Made by a program: the position numbers and the translations under genes
From: Actinophytocola sp050699915
GTDB taxonomy: Bacteria > Actinomycetota > Actinomycetes > Mycobacteriales > Pseudonocardiaceae
Direction: 5' to 3'
Length of the DNA stretch: 64,000 nt
Assembly: GCF_050699915.1 (NCBI RefSeq)
Contig: NZ_JBOHGA010000002.1
Coordinates: 14,321 to 78,320 of the forward strand
In this document: one piece after another, positions 15,425-24,184 of the stretch
Layout of the letters: every line of letters starts with the position of its first letter
Position numbering within the stretch: position 1 is the first letter of the stretch
The notes under the pieces: model-generated
What the model was told of the DNA's origin: nothing
The model's input: only the letters and a program-made list of their open reading frames with translations
The model's database searches: none

Positions 15425-16719
15425 GTCGACACTCCTTCCGCGGGTTCCACATGGGACCTGCCGTCGTAGAGGTAGTCAAGTTCGATCTGTCGCAGCTTCT
15501 GATAGTCAGCGAGGATCTCTGCCGAATCATCTGAGACGAGATATATGAGCCCCGGAGCCGTCCCGGCATCGATCGTCCGAGGAAGCCGGCGCCCTTCCGG
15601 ATGCCACATGCTGGTATAGGCGTGGGACGGTAGTGCGCGAATTTCAGCCATCGACTCGTGAGAGGGGACGACGCCGGAGTCCCTCGGGTTGATGAGAGAC
15701 ACGGAACGTGTGCGTTGGAGCAATGGGCACGCGGTGGTGGGCAGGCGGTCGAACTCGTCCGGCTTCGCCACGGACAGAGCAAGCAGATCCACCTGGTTGG
15801 TGCCGAAACAGCGCCTGAGGACCTCCGGCGCGTGTGCACCGCCGATGCGTCCGGCACATTCGACGAGCACCGGTCCTCTGGCGGTCAGCATGACCTCGGT
15901 ATGGGCGGCCCCGTTGTGGATCTCCAGGGCATCGAGCACCTGATGCGTGTAGAGCTCCAGCGCTTTCGCGTCCGGGTCGTCCGGCGCCAGCGGCTCGTCG
16001 TAGTCATAGACGAAGCTGCCGCCGGGGTCTCGACGTTTGTAGTATCGCCAGATATCGACGGTGCGGTGTTTGCCGTTGCGACTGACCGTGTTGACGTAGT
16101 ACTCGTCGCCTTCGAGGAACTGTTGCGCGAGCACCGTCTCGTTGGTCTGTCCGAAGCGGTCGGTGCTGGTCATGATCTTTTCGTGGGCGGCGCGAACCTT
16201 TTCCGGTGACGGACAAGCCATGACGTTGTCCGTGCCACAGCTGGCGACCGGTTTCAGCACGATGGGATAGCCCACGGTCGTCTCGGCCCATTCGATGATC
16301 TCGTCCACGTCGGGGGAGACGATGGAGGCTGCGTGTGCCAGTCCGGCATCGCGCAGAGCCAGGACCATCTCGTACTTGTCGCGTCGGCAGTTCGGCCGGC
16401 TCAGCCCGTTGCCGGGAGTGCCGAGTTCGGCGGAGAGTTGGGCGACCAGCTCGACACCCGACTCTCCGATGGCGATCACACTGCTGACCCCGTACTCACG
16501 GAGCGCGGACGCCGTGGCCGTGACGTCACCGTCGTGCCGAACACCGCCGACGAAGCCCTCGGGGTCGTACGGCTGACCCAGGACGACGTCGGGGTCCGGC
16601 GACTGGACGTGCACACACTCCGTGCCGTGCTGATGTAGCGCAGCCAGCACCTGGCTCTTCGACGAGTTCACGTCGACGATCGCCACTCGATTCGTTCGTG
16701 TGCCGGAACTGGTTGGCAT
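15421..16719 (-). CDS. ATP-grasp ligase (L-amino acid ligase type), third of three
   Basis: 432 residues. N-terminal VAIVDVNSSKSQVLAALHQHG, then GYPIVLKPVASCGTDNV, LAQQFLEGDEYYVNTVSRNG, and AAHTEVMLTARGPVLVECAGR, the lysine, strand and metal-ligand elements of the ATP-grasp fold; VDIWRYYKRR is typical of BacD-like amino acid ligases. First gene of the leftward unit 16719-10019, reading away from promoter copy B. ATG at 16719 with AAGGGAAG about fourteen bases upstream. Expected to couple two amino acids, or an amino acid to the azabicyclic unit. Confidence 0.85.
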   Translation of the reverse strand: MPTSSGTRTNRVAIVDVNSSKSQVLAALHQHGTECVHVQSPDPDVVLGQPYDPEGFVGGVRHDGDVTATASALREYGVSSVIAIGESGVELVAQLSAELGTPGNGLSRPNCRRDKYEMVLALRDAGLAHAASIVSPDVDEIIEWAETTVGYPIVLKPVASCGTDNVMACPSPEKVRAAHEKIMTSTDRFGQTNETVLAQQFLEGDEYYVNTVSRNGKHRTVDIWRYYKRRDPGGSFVYDYDEPLAPDDPDAKALELYTHQVLDALEIHNGAAHTEVMLTARGPVLVECAGRIGGAHAPEVLRRCFGTNQVDLLALSVAKPDEFDRLPTTACPLLQRTRSVSLINPRDSGVVPSHESMAEIRALPSHAYTSMWHPEGRRLPRTIDAGTAPGLIYLVSDDSAEILADYQKLRQIELDYLYDGRSHVEPAEGVST

Positions 16720-16770
16720 GGTCAGCTACTTCCCTTCTGCACGGTGGATGTCGGCCGTTTCATCGGCGTC

Positions 16771-16942
16771 GAACCCGGTCAAGAGTGGCACGGGCGAGGC
16801 CCGGGCCGGGTAAGCGAAATACGCAGCCGCCGGGGCGCACAGTCAACGCAATGCGTCCCCGCGGCTGAACTTGTCGCGGACGCGCACGGTGTCGACGTGC
16901 CCGTAACGTCCCTTGCGACGGTCCTACTACGGAGGTCACGTG
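16771..16942. promoter_or_regulatory. Divergent promoter region, copy B of a 172-bp duplication
   Basis: Near-identical to 8534-8705 (see copy A), ending in the same ACGGAGGTCAC ribosome-binding site and a GTG start. The minus-strand promoter pair is fully conserved: TTGACT (16841-16846), 17 bp, CGTATT (16818-16823), placed to transcribe the ATP-grasp operon at 16719. The mismatches cluster in the half nearer the plus-strand gene, and the small palindrome of copy A is broken here. The extended open frame for the plus-strand gene starting at 16913 lies within this element, which argues for the GTG at 16940 instead. Confidence 0.75.
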
Positions 16943-17812
16943 ACACCAGCGCACCCGGGTGACGGCGTGATCGCCGTGCTCGCCAGCAGGGTCGGCGCGG
17001 ACGAGAAACGGCTCTTCGACGCGTTCGACCGGCGCGGTGTCCACTTCGACCAGGTCGACACGCGCGGACAGTGGTTCACGGCCGGACAGCGTGACCTGCC
17101 CTGGAGTCTCGTGCTGAACCGGGAGATCGGCCAGGCCCGCGCGGCGTACGCGGCCCGCTGCCTCGCCTCGGCGGGCGTCGAGGTGGTCAACAGCGCGGAC
17201 GCGACCGAGGTGTGCGGTGACAAGTGGCGTACCACGTTGGCGTTGCAGGCGGCCGGGTTGCCGACACCGCGCACCGCGCTCGGCCTCACCCCGCAGGCCG
17301 CGCTGGCCGCGCTGGACTCCATCGGCTACCCGGCACTGATCAAACCGCTGGTCGGTTCGTGGGGGCGGCTGGTGGTTCGGCTGCCCGACCGCGCCAGCGC
17401 GGAAGGCGTGCTCGAGTACGTCGCCGCGCTGCCCGGTCCGCAGTCGCACCTCGGGTACGTGCAGGAGCTGATCGACAAGCCCGGCCGTGACATCAGGGCG
17501 ATCGTGGTCGGCGGCGACCTGCTAGGCGCCGTCTACCGGACCGGTGAGCTGTGGCGCACCAACGTGGCGCTCGGTGCGCAGACCCGGCCGTGTGAGCCGA
17601 CGCCGGAGATCACCAAGCTGTCGGTCGACGCCGCCGCCGCCGTCGGCGCCGACATCGCCGGTGTCGACCTGATCGAGGACCGCGACGGCCGGCCGCTGGT
17701 GCTGGAGGTCAACCACCGGGTCGAGTTCGCCGGCTTCCAGGCCGCGCTCGCCGGCCGGGTCGATGTCGCGGACCGCATCGTCGAACACCTACTGGAACGA
17801 GCGCAACGATGA
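16940..17812 (+). CDS. LysX-like ATP-grasp ligase loading AmCP
   Basis: 290 residues, typical LysX/ArgX/RimK size. IAVLASRVGADEKRLFDAF opens the protein; NSADATEVCGDKWRTTLAL, ALIKPLVGSWGRLV and VLEVNHRVEF match the N-S/C-D-K, ATP-grasp lysine and E-V-N metal-ligand motifs of LysX-type enzymes. It should ligate the alpha-amino group of glutamate (or a relative) to the C-terminal glutamate of the carrier protein at 2275-2448, starting the pathway. GTG start chosen for the GGAGG site within the duplicated promoter. Stop overlaps the LysK-like ATG. Confidence 0.93.
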   Translation: MTPAHPGDGVIAVLASRVGADEKRLFDAFDRRGVHFDQVDTRGQWFTAGQRDLPWSLVLNREIGQARAAYAARCLASAGVEVVNSADATEVCGDKWRTTLALQAAGLPTPRTALGLTPQAALAALDSIGYPALIKPLVGSWGRLVVRLPDRASAEGVLEYVAALPGPQSHLGYVQELIDKPGRDIRAIVVGGDLLGAVYRTGELWRTNVALGAQTRPCEPTPEITKLSVDAAAAVGADIAGVDLIEDRDGRPLVLEVNHRVEFAGFQAALAGRVDVADRIVEHLLERAQR

Positions 17813-18942
17813 ACTGGGCCTTCACTTCGTCCGGCGTTGTCACCGAGATGTACGCCGCCGGGCTGCTGCGCGGGATGCTGGAGATCCCCTCCTCGTCCTA
17901 CCAGGAGCGCGCGCTGGCCGACTTCCTGGCCGAGGCGATGGTGGACCTGGGCTTCCAGACGCACATCGACGTCGTGGGCAACGTCATCGGCGTGATCGAA
18001 CGCGGCGACGGCCCGACACTGATGCTGCTGGGGCACATAGACACCGTCCCGGGCCAACTCCCGGTCCGCTCCGAGGACGGCAAGCTCTACGGCCGCGGCG
18101 CGGTGGACGCGAAGGGACCGCTCGCCGCGATGATCTGCGCCGCGGCCGGCGCGGTGGACTTCCCCGGCCGGATCGTGGTGATCGGCGTCGTCGAGGAGGA
18201 GACCCCCGGATCCCGTGGCGCGATGGCGATCCGAGCCACCCACGACCGGCCGGACGCGCTGATCATCGGCGAACCGAGCGGCTGGTCGAGCGTGGTCCTC
18301 GGCTACAAGGGCAAGCTCGACCTGCGCTACACCGTCAAGTGCCCGGCCACCCACCCGAGCAACCCGGCGCCGAAGGCGTCCGAGCTCGCCGTCGAGTGCT
18401 GGGCCGCGCTGGTCGACCTGCTCGGGCCGGACGTCGGCCACGACGTGTTCGCCCGGCCGGGCGCGACGCTCTGCCAGCTCAACGGCGACCTGACCTCGGC
18501 CACGGCGGACATCAGCGTCCGCACCCCACCGGGGTTCGACGTCGACGCGCTGGTGCGCAAGCTGCACGAGCGCCTGACGGCCGGCAAGCTCGAGGTGCTG
18601 AACTCGGTGGCGGCCTGCCGGGTGGGCCGGGCCAACCCGGCGGTCCGCGCACTGGTGTCCGGCATCCGGCGACTGCACGCCCAGCCCCGGCTGCTGGTGA
18701 AGACGGCCACCTCGGACATGAACACCCTCGCCGAGGTCTGGGACATCCCGATGGCGACCTACGGCCCGGGCGACAGCAAGCTCGATCACGCCGACACCGA
18801 GCACATCCAGTTGTCCGACTTCCTGCGTGGCATCAACGTGCTGTCGATCGCCATCTCGGAGCTGGCACTCCTGCCCGTCGGCTCGGACGACCCGGGAGTC
18901 GGTGCACCGCTTGCCGAGAGGAGTCTTCGTTGCCCGACATGA
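17809..18942 (+). CDS. LysK-like M20 metallohydrolase releasing product from AmCP
   Basis: 377 residues. Zinc-peptidase signatures of the M20 (ArgE/DapE/LysK) family: LLGHIDTVPGQ with a ligand His, GRGAVDAKGPL with the bridging Asp, VVEEETPGSRGA with the catalytic Glu and ligand Glu, IIGEPSGW, and a C-terminal DHADTEH ligand His. It should hydrolyse the isopeptide bond between the carrier's terminal glutamate and the finished amino acid. ATG overlaps the LysX-like stop, so loading and release enzymes are co-translated, followed directly by the NRPS. A clear mature end-of-pathway role for the carrier-bound phase. Confidence 0.92.
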   Translation: MNWAFTSSGVVTEMYAAGLLRGMLEIPSSSYQERALADFLAEAMVDLGFQTHIDVVGNVIGVIERGDGPTLMLLGHIDTVPGQLPVRSEDGKLYGRGAVDAKGPLAAMICAAAGAVDFPGRIVVIGVVEEETPGSRGAMAIRATHDRPDALIIGEPSGWSSVVLGYKGKLDLRYTVKCPATHPSNPAPKASELAVECWAALVDLLGPDVGHDVFARPGATLCQLNGDLTSATADISVRTPPGFDVDALVRKLHERLTAGKLEVLNSVAACRVGRANPAVRALVSGIRRLHAQPRLLVKTATSDMNTLAEVWDIPMATYGPGDSKLDHADTEHIQLSDFLRGINVLSIAISELALLPVGSDDPGVGAPLAERSLRCPT

Positions 18943-21900
18943 CCCAGCGCCTCGCCGCGCTGCCCGCGCCGCGCCGTGCGCAGTTCCTCGCGCTGCTGAG
19001 GGCGCAGGCGGAGGACGCGGCCGGCCAGGGTCCGACGCCACGCGGGGACACCGGTCCGGCCCCGCTGTCGCACGCGCAGGAGACCCTGTGGTTCCTGGAC
19101 CGTCTGGCGCCGGACAGTCCCGCCTACAACGTGTCGTGGTGCACCCGGCTGCGGGGCGACCTGGACGTGGGCGCGTTGCGCTCGGCGCTGGCCGCGGTCG
19201 TGGCCCGGCACGAGGCGCTGCGGACCGCGATCGTGTCGCGTGTGGACGGTCCGGTACAGGCGGTGGCCGCCGAGGTCCCGGTCGAGCTGCCGCTGGTCGA
19301 GGTGGCGGGTGACGACCACGAGCAGCAGCTCGTCGCCGCGCGGACGTTCGTCGACGAACTGGTCAAGGCACCGCTGGACCTCGCCAGGACGCCGCTGTGG
19401 CGCGCGGTGTTGGTCAGGGTGGCGCCGGACGACCACCTGTTCCTGTTCTACGCACACCACATCGCGTTCGACGACCGGTCACTCGGTGTCCTGGCCGGCG
19501 AACTGGCCGAGGTCTACCGATCGCTGCGCGACGGCGACGAACCGCGGCTGCCCGACTTTCCCGTGCAGTACCCGGACTACGCGGTGTGGCAACGCGACTG
19601 GTCCGACGGCGGCGAGCTGGACAAGCTGGCCACGCACTGGCGGGACGAGCTGACGGGCGCCGAGGTGCTTGAGTTCCCGACCGACCGGCCACGCGGCGAC
19701 GCGCTGACCTTCGCCGGTGACGTCGGCGGTTTCGCGGTCGGGCACGAGGGCCTGGCGCGGGCGGGGGAGCTGGCCCGAGCGGAGGGCGCGACCCGGTTCG
19801 ACGTCCTCGTCGCCGCGTTCTTCACGCTGCTGCACCGCTACTCCGGCCTCGAAGACCTGGTGATCGGCTCGCCGGACGCGAACCGGCGGCACGACACGTT
19901 GTCATCGGTGATCGGGTTCTTCGTCGACATGATGGTGTTGCGCGGGGACGTCTCCGGCGACCCGACCTTCCGCGAGCTGGTGAAGCGGGTCAAGCTCGTG
20001 GCGGCGGACGCGCACGCGCACGGCGACCTGCCGTTCGACAAGCTGGTCGACGCGGTGCAGCCGACCCGTGACCCCTCCCGCTCACCGATCTTCCAGATCG
20101 TGTTCGCCCGGCAGCAGGCCGGTGCCGCGACCGACCTGCCCGGTCTCGTGACGTCGACGGAGGTCGTCCGGGTCGGCGTCTCCCGGTTCGACATGAGCTG
20201 GAACCTGGTGGAGCCAACGGTTCCCGGCGCCGACGCGCGACTGGACATCGAGTTCAACACCGACCTGTTCGACGGCGAGAGCATCGCCAGGTTCGCCCGG
20301 CACTACGACGAGCTGCTGCGCACGCTGACCGCCGACCCGGACGCCCCGCTGTCCGCGGCGGACGTGCTGAGCCCGGCGGACAAGGAGTTCCTCGCCGAGG
20401 TCGGCAGCGGGCCGGTGCGGCCGATTCGTGAAACCACTGTGGTGGAACAGTTCGAGGCGCGCGCCGAGGAGGCTCCGGACAGCGTGGCGGTCGTCGTCGA
20501 GGACGTCGAGACCAGCTACGCCGAGCTCAACGCCCGAGCGAACCGGCTCGCCGCCCTGCTGCGCGAACGCGGCGCCGAGCCCGGCACGCGGATCGGCCTG
20601 TGCCTGCGCAGGAACCTGGACCTGACGACCGCGGTGCTCGCGGTGCTCAAGACCGGCGCGGCCTACGTGCCGCTCGACCCGACGCATCCCTCCGCGCGGG
20701 TCGCCGAGATCGCCGCCGACGCGAGCGTGCGCGCGGTGATCGCGCACGCCGACGTCGCCGCGGCCGTGAGCGCGGTCGCCGCACCCGTCGTGACACTGGA
20801 CGACGTCCGCGCGGAGCTGGCGGCGCTGCCCGCCGAGAACCTCCCGCTCGCCGCGAAGCCCGGCGACGTCGCGTACATCATCTACACCTCCGGCAGCACC
20901 GGCCGGCCGAAGGGCGTGCTGCTCGAACATCGCGGCGTGGTCAACTTCATCGACTCCACGCGGGACCTGTTCGACCTGACACCGGCCGACCGGATCCTCG
21001 GGTTCGCGTCGATGACCTTCGACGTCTCGGTGTTCGAGACGTTCTCCGCGCTGCTGACCGGGGCCCGCCTGTGCGTGGCGACCGACGACGAACGGCTGTC
21101 CATCGACCGGCTCCAGTCCTTGATGGAACGAGCCGGCATCACCGTCATCGACCTGCCGCCGACCGTGATGCCGTTGCTGGCGCCGGAGAAGTTCACCAAC
21201 CTGCGGATCGCGTTCGTCGGCGGCGAGGCGTTCAGCGGTGAGCTGGTGAACCGGTGGAACCCGGGCCGGCGGCTGTTCAACGGCTACGGGCCGACCGAGT
21301 GCACGGTGACGATGATCGTCGAGGAGTGTCCGGGCACCTGGGACGCCTCGCCGCCGATCGGGCTGCCCATGACCAACCACGTGGCGCACGTGCTGGACCG
21401 CGAGCTGCGCCCGGTGCCGATCGGCGTGCCGGGCGAGCTGGTGATCGGCGGTGCCGGGCTGGCGCGCGGCTACCTCGACCGGGCCGAGCTGACGGCGGAG
21501 AAGTTCGTCACCGACCCGTTCGGCACCGCGCCGGGCAAACGGTTGTACCGCACCGGAGACCTGGTGAAGCGCCTGCCGGACGGGCGGCTGGTCTTCCTCG
21601 GCCGGCTCGACCAGCAGGTCAAGATCCGTGGTCTGCGGATCGAGCTGGGCGAGGTGGAGTCGGCGTTGGCCGCCTTCGCCGGGATCGGGCCGGTCAGCGT
21701 GCGGCCGTGGACCGACGACGCCGGTGACAAGCACCTGGTCGGCTACCTGACGGGCGTCGGCGAGCAGCAGGTGCCGTCGGTGCGCGCGCATCTCGGCACG
21801 GTCCTGCCGTCGTACATGATCCCGTCGTACTTCGTCGTCCTGGAAGAACTTCCGCTTACCAGCAGCGGCAAGGTCGACTGGCGCAGGCTGCCCGCGCCGG

Positions 21901-23018
21901 ACCCGGGCTCGGCGGGCGTCGGGTCGGCCGACGAGCCACGCACCGCGACCGAACGGGTGCTGCTGCGCGAGGTGCTCACCCCGCTGCTGCGCAACGACCG
22001 GCTCGGCGTGCACGACGACTTCTTCCAGGCGGGCGGCAACAGCCTCCAGGCCGCACAGCTGATGTCGGCGATCAACCGCAGGTTCGAGGTGGAGATCGCG
22101 CTCAACGACTTCTTCGTCTCACCCACGGCCGCGCACCTGGCCACCACCATCGACACCGCCCGCGCCACGCGGCTCGGCGACGACGATCCGCTCGACATGC
22201 TGGAGAACCTGTCGAGCACGGAGGCCCCGGCGGACGACGGCCGGGCACCGGTGCTGATGCGACCGCCCGGCCCGGCGCGGGTGATCCTGGTGCACCCGTC
22301 GGGCGGTGAGCTGTTCTGCTACGTGCCGCTGGTCAGGGCGCTGCGCGAGGGCATCGGGGTGGCCGGGTTCGCCGCCGACCCGCGGGATGCCGCCCTGGAA
22401 CCCCGAGACGGCGTGACGGCTGTCGCCACCCGGATCACGCGGGGACTGGTCACGGCCGGCCTCCCGGAGTCGTTCTGCCTGGCCGGCTGGTCCTACGGGG
22501 GCGTACTCGCCTTCGAGGTCGCCAGGCAGCTGGAGCGGGAAACCGGTCAACGGCCGTCGCTGTTGCTCCTGGACGCCTTCTACGACGAAGACGACGTCCT
22601 GCTCGACGAGGACATGGTCCGCCGGCGGTTCGTGCACGACGTCGCCAGGCTGGCGGGGCAGGACGGCCCGCCGGTGCGCGCGGTGCTGGACGACCCGGTC
22701 GCCGATCTGACCGACCTGCGGAAGACCCTGGCGTCGCTCGGTGTCGAACTGGAGCTGGACGACGACGAGCTGGCCAGTCGCTACGCCACCTTCCGGGCGT
22801 GCGCGCTGTCGATGCAGTCCTACCAACCGCCGGGCCCGTACGGCGGGCCGGTCACCCTCCTGGCCGCCTCGCCTCGCCCCGCCGCGGAAGCGCAGTGGCG
22901 GGCGGTGTGCACGGGCCCGTTCCAGGCCGACGACCTGCCCGGCGACCACTACACGCTGTTCTCGGAACCGGCGCTGGGCCGGATCGTCACCGAGATCGAA
23001 CGGACGCTCGCGCCCTGA
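18939..23018 (+). CDS. Single-module NRPS: C-A-T-TE
   Basis: 1359 residues. Condensation domain about 35-465 with HHIAFDD (catalytic H-H-x-x-x-D, the usual following Gly is Asp). Adenylation domain about 490-1000 with YTSGSTGRPKG, NGYGPTE, YRTGD and SGKVDW. Thiolation domain with AGGNSL (phosphopantetheinyl serine near 1031). Thioesterase with GWSYGG (Ser near 1182). The specificity pocket reads roughly D-V-F-D-F-G-G-V-T, which I cannot assign. It may activate one amino acid, condense it with an upstream acyl donor and release the product. ATG at 18939 overlaps the LysK-like stop; TTG at 18930 has a better-spaced AGGAG and is the alternative start. Confidence 0.95.
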   Translation: MTQRLAALPAPRRAQFLALLRAQAEDAAGQGPTPRGDTGPAPLSHAQETLWFLDRLAPDSPAYNVSWCTRLRGDLDVGALRSALAAVVARHEALRTAIVSRVDGPVQAVAAEVPVELPLVEVAGDDHEQQLVAARTFVDELVKAPLDLARTPLWRAVLVRVAPDDHLFLFYAHHIAFDDRSLGVLAGELAEVYRSLRDGDEPRLPDFPVQYPDYAVWQRDWSDGGELDKLATHWRDELTGAEVLEFPTDRPRGDALTFAGDVGGFAVGHEGLARAGELARAEGATRFDVLVAAFFTLLHRYSGLEDLVIGSPDANRRHDTLSSVIGFFVDMMVLRGDVSGDPTFRELVKRVKLVAADAHAHGDLPFDKLVDAVQPTRDPSRSPIFQIVFARQQAGAATDLPGLVTSTEVVRVGVSRFDMSWNLVEPTVPGADARLDIEFNTDLFDGESIARFARHYDELLRTLTADPDAPLSAADVLSPADKEFLAEVGSGPVRPIRETTVVEQFEARAEEAPDSVAVVVEDVETSYAELNARANRLAALLRERGAEPGTRIGLCLRRNLDLTTAVLAVLKTGAAYVPLDPTHPSARVAEIAADASVRAVIAHADVAAAVSAVAAPVVTLDDVRAELAALPAENLPLAAKPGDVAYIIYTSGSTGRPKGVLLEHRGVVNFIDSTRDLFDLTPADRILGFASMTFDVSVFETFSALLTGARLCVATDDERLSIDRLQSLMERAGITVIDLPPTVMPLLAPEKFTNLRIAFVGGEAFSGELVNRWNPGRRLFNGYGPTECTVTMIVEECPGTWDASPPIGLPMTNHVAHVLDRELRPVPIGVPGELVIGGAGLARGYLDRAELTAEKFVTDPFGTAPGKRLYRTGDLVKRLPDGRLVFLGRLDQQVKIRGLRIELGEVESALAAFAGIGPVSVRPWTDDAGDKHLVGYLTGVGEQQVPSVRAHLGTVLPSYMIPSYFVVLEELPLTSSGKVDWRRLPAPDPGSAGVGSADEPRTATERVLLREVLTPLLRNDRLGVHDDFFQAGGNSLQAAQLMSAINRRFEVEIALNDFFVSPTAAHLATTIDTARATRLGDDDPLDMLENLSSTEAPADDGRAPVLMRPPGPARVILVHPSGGELFCYVPLVRALREGIGVAGFAADPRDAALEPRDGVTAVATRITRGLVTAGLPESFCLAGWSYGGVLAFEVARQLERETGQRPSLLLLDAFYDEDDVLLDEDMVRRRFVHDVARLAGQDGPPVRAVLDDPVADLTDLRKTLASLGVELELDDDELASRYATFRACALSMQSYQPPGPYGGPVTLLAASPRPAAEAQWRAVCTGPFQADDLPGDHYTLFSEPALGRIVTEIERTLAP

Positions 23019-23028
23019 GGAGACGTAC

Positions 23029-24183
23029 ATGCGGTTCGGGTTCACCGAGGAACAACAACGGTTCCGGGCGGACGTGCGGCAGACGCTGCACTCCGCCGAG
23101 GTGCGCGCGGCGGCGGTCGACGCCACCGGTGCGGACGGCGTCGAGCCGGACGTGCGGCCGCTGTACCGCCTGCTCGGTGAGCTCGGACTGCTCGCCGTGC
23201 ACTGGCCCGCCGAGTTCGGCGGCGCGGACCGGCCGCTCACCGACGCCGCGATCGTCGCCGAGGAGCTCGTGCGCGCGGGAGTGCCGGACACGTTGCACGT
23301 CAACACCATCCAGATCGTCGGCCAGTTCCTGCTGATGGCGGGTTCCACCGCACAGCAGCGCCGGCATCTGCCCGGGCTGGCTCGCGGTGAGCGGTTCGCG
23401 TCGGTGCTCTACACCGAACCGGACGCGGGATCGGATCTCGGCGCGCTGCGGACCGTGGCCGAGCCGGACGGCGACGGCTACCGGCTCACCGGCACGAAGG
23501 TGTTCAGCCTCAAGACGCGGTTCGTCGACCTCGGGCTGTGCGCGGCCCGTACGACGCCGGATGTCGGGAAGTACCAAGGGATCAGCCTGTTCCTGGTCGA
23601 CCTGAGCGCTCCCGGTGTGACGGTGACGGTGATACCCGGCGTCGGCGACGAGCAGTTCCACCGGGTCGACCTCGACTCGGTGCCGGTGTCCGGCGACGAC
23701 CTCCTCGGGCCGCGCGACCAGGGATGGCCGCTGCTCAACGAGGCACTGGCCATCGAACGCACCGGCCTCGACTACCACCTCAAGGCGGAGCACTGGCTCG
23801 AGGCCGCGCTGGAGGCGTTGGTCGACCGCGAGCCGGACTCCCCGCACGACGCCTACCTCGAGCAGATCGGCCGCTGGGACGGCGCGCTCACCGCCGACCA
23901 CGCGCTCGCCTGGGAGGTGCTCACCGGACTCGCGGCCGACCGCGTCGACCCGGTCGCGGCCGCCGTCGCCAAGTACCACAGCAGCGAGCTCGCCCAGAGC
24001 ATCGCGGCGTGGGCCGCCGACATCCCCGGCCCCGAGCAGCGGGCGAACCGCACCAGGGCGGCCGTGACGCTGGACTCCGCCTACCGGGAGGCGCCGGGGC
24101 TCACGCTGTCCGCGGGCACCTCCGAGGTGATGCTGCAGATCATGGCCGCCGCGTTCGACTCCATCGGACAGGAGAAGCGCTGA
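23029..24183 (+). CDS. Acyl-CoA dehydrogenase-family flavoprotein, first of a pair
   Basis: 384 residues, full length for the family. MRFGFTEEQQRFRADVR start, LGLLAVHWPAEFGGADRPL, YTEPDAGSDLGALRT (FAD/substrate loop), TGTKVFSLKTRFVDL and C-terminal SAGTSEVMLQIMA. The usual catalytic-glutamate loop before the G-T-S-E motif is divergent (YREAPGLTL). Starts 10 bp after the NRPS stop with GAGGAGACGTAC, so same operon; the second homologue follows after 1 bp, suggesting a heteromeric enzyme. Placement after the NRPS suggests oxidation of a T-domain-bound aminoacyl group or of the released acyl part. Confidence 0.88.
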   Translation: MRFGFTEEQQRFRADVRQTLHSAEVRAAAVDATGADGVEPDVRPLYRLLGELGLLAVHWPAEFGGADRPLTDAAIVAEELVRAGVPDTLHVNTIQIVGQFLLMAGSTAQQRRHLPGLARGERFASVLYTEPDAGSDLGALRTVAEPDGDGYRLTGTKVFSLKTRFVDLGLCAARTTPDVGKYQGISLFLVDLSAPGVTVTVIPGVGDEQFHRVDLDSVPVSGDDLLGPRDQGWPLLNEALAIERTGLDYHLKAEHWLEAALEALVDREPDSPHDAYLEQIGRWDGALTADHALAWEVLTGLAADRVDPVAAAVAKYHSSELAQSIAAWAADIPGPEQRANRTRAAVTLDSAYREAPGLTLSAGTSEVMLQIMAAAFDSIGQEKR

Positions 24184-24184
24184 C

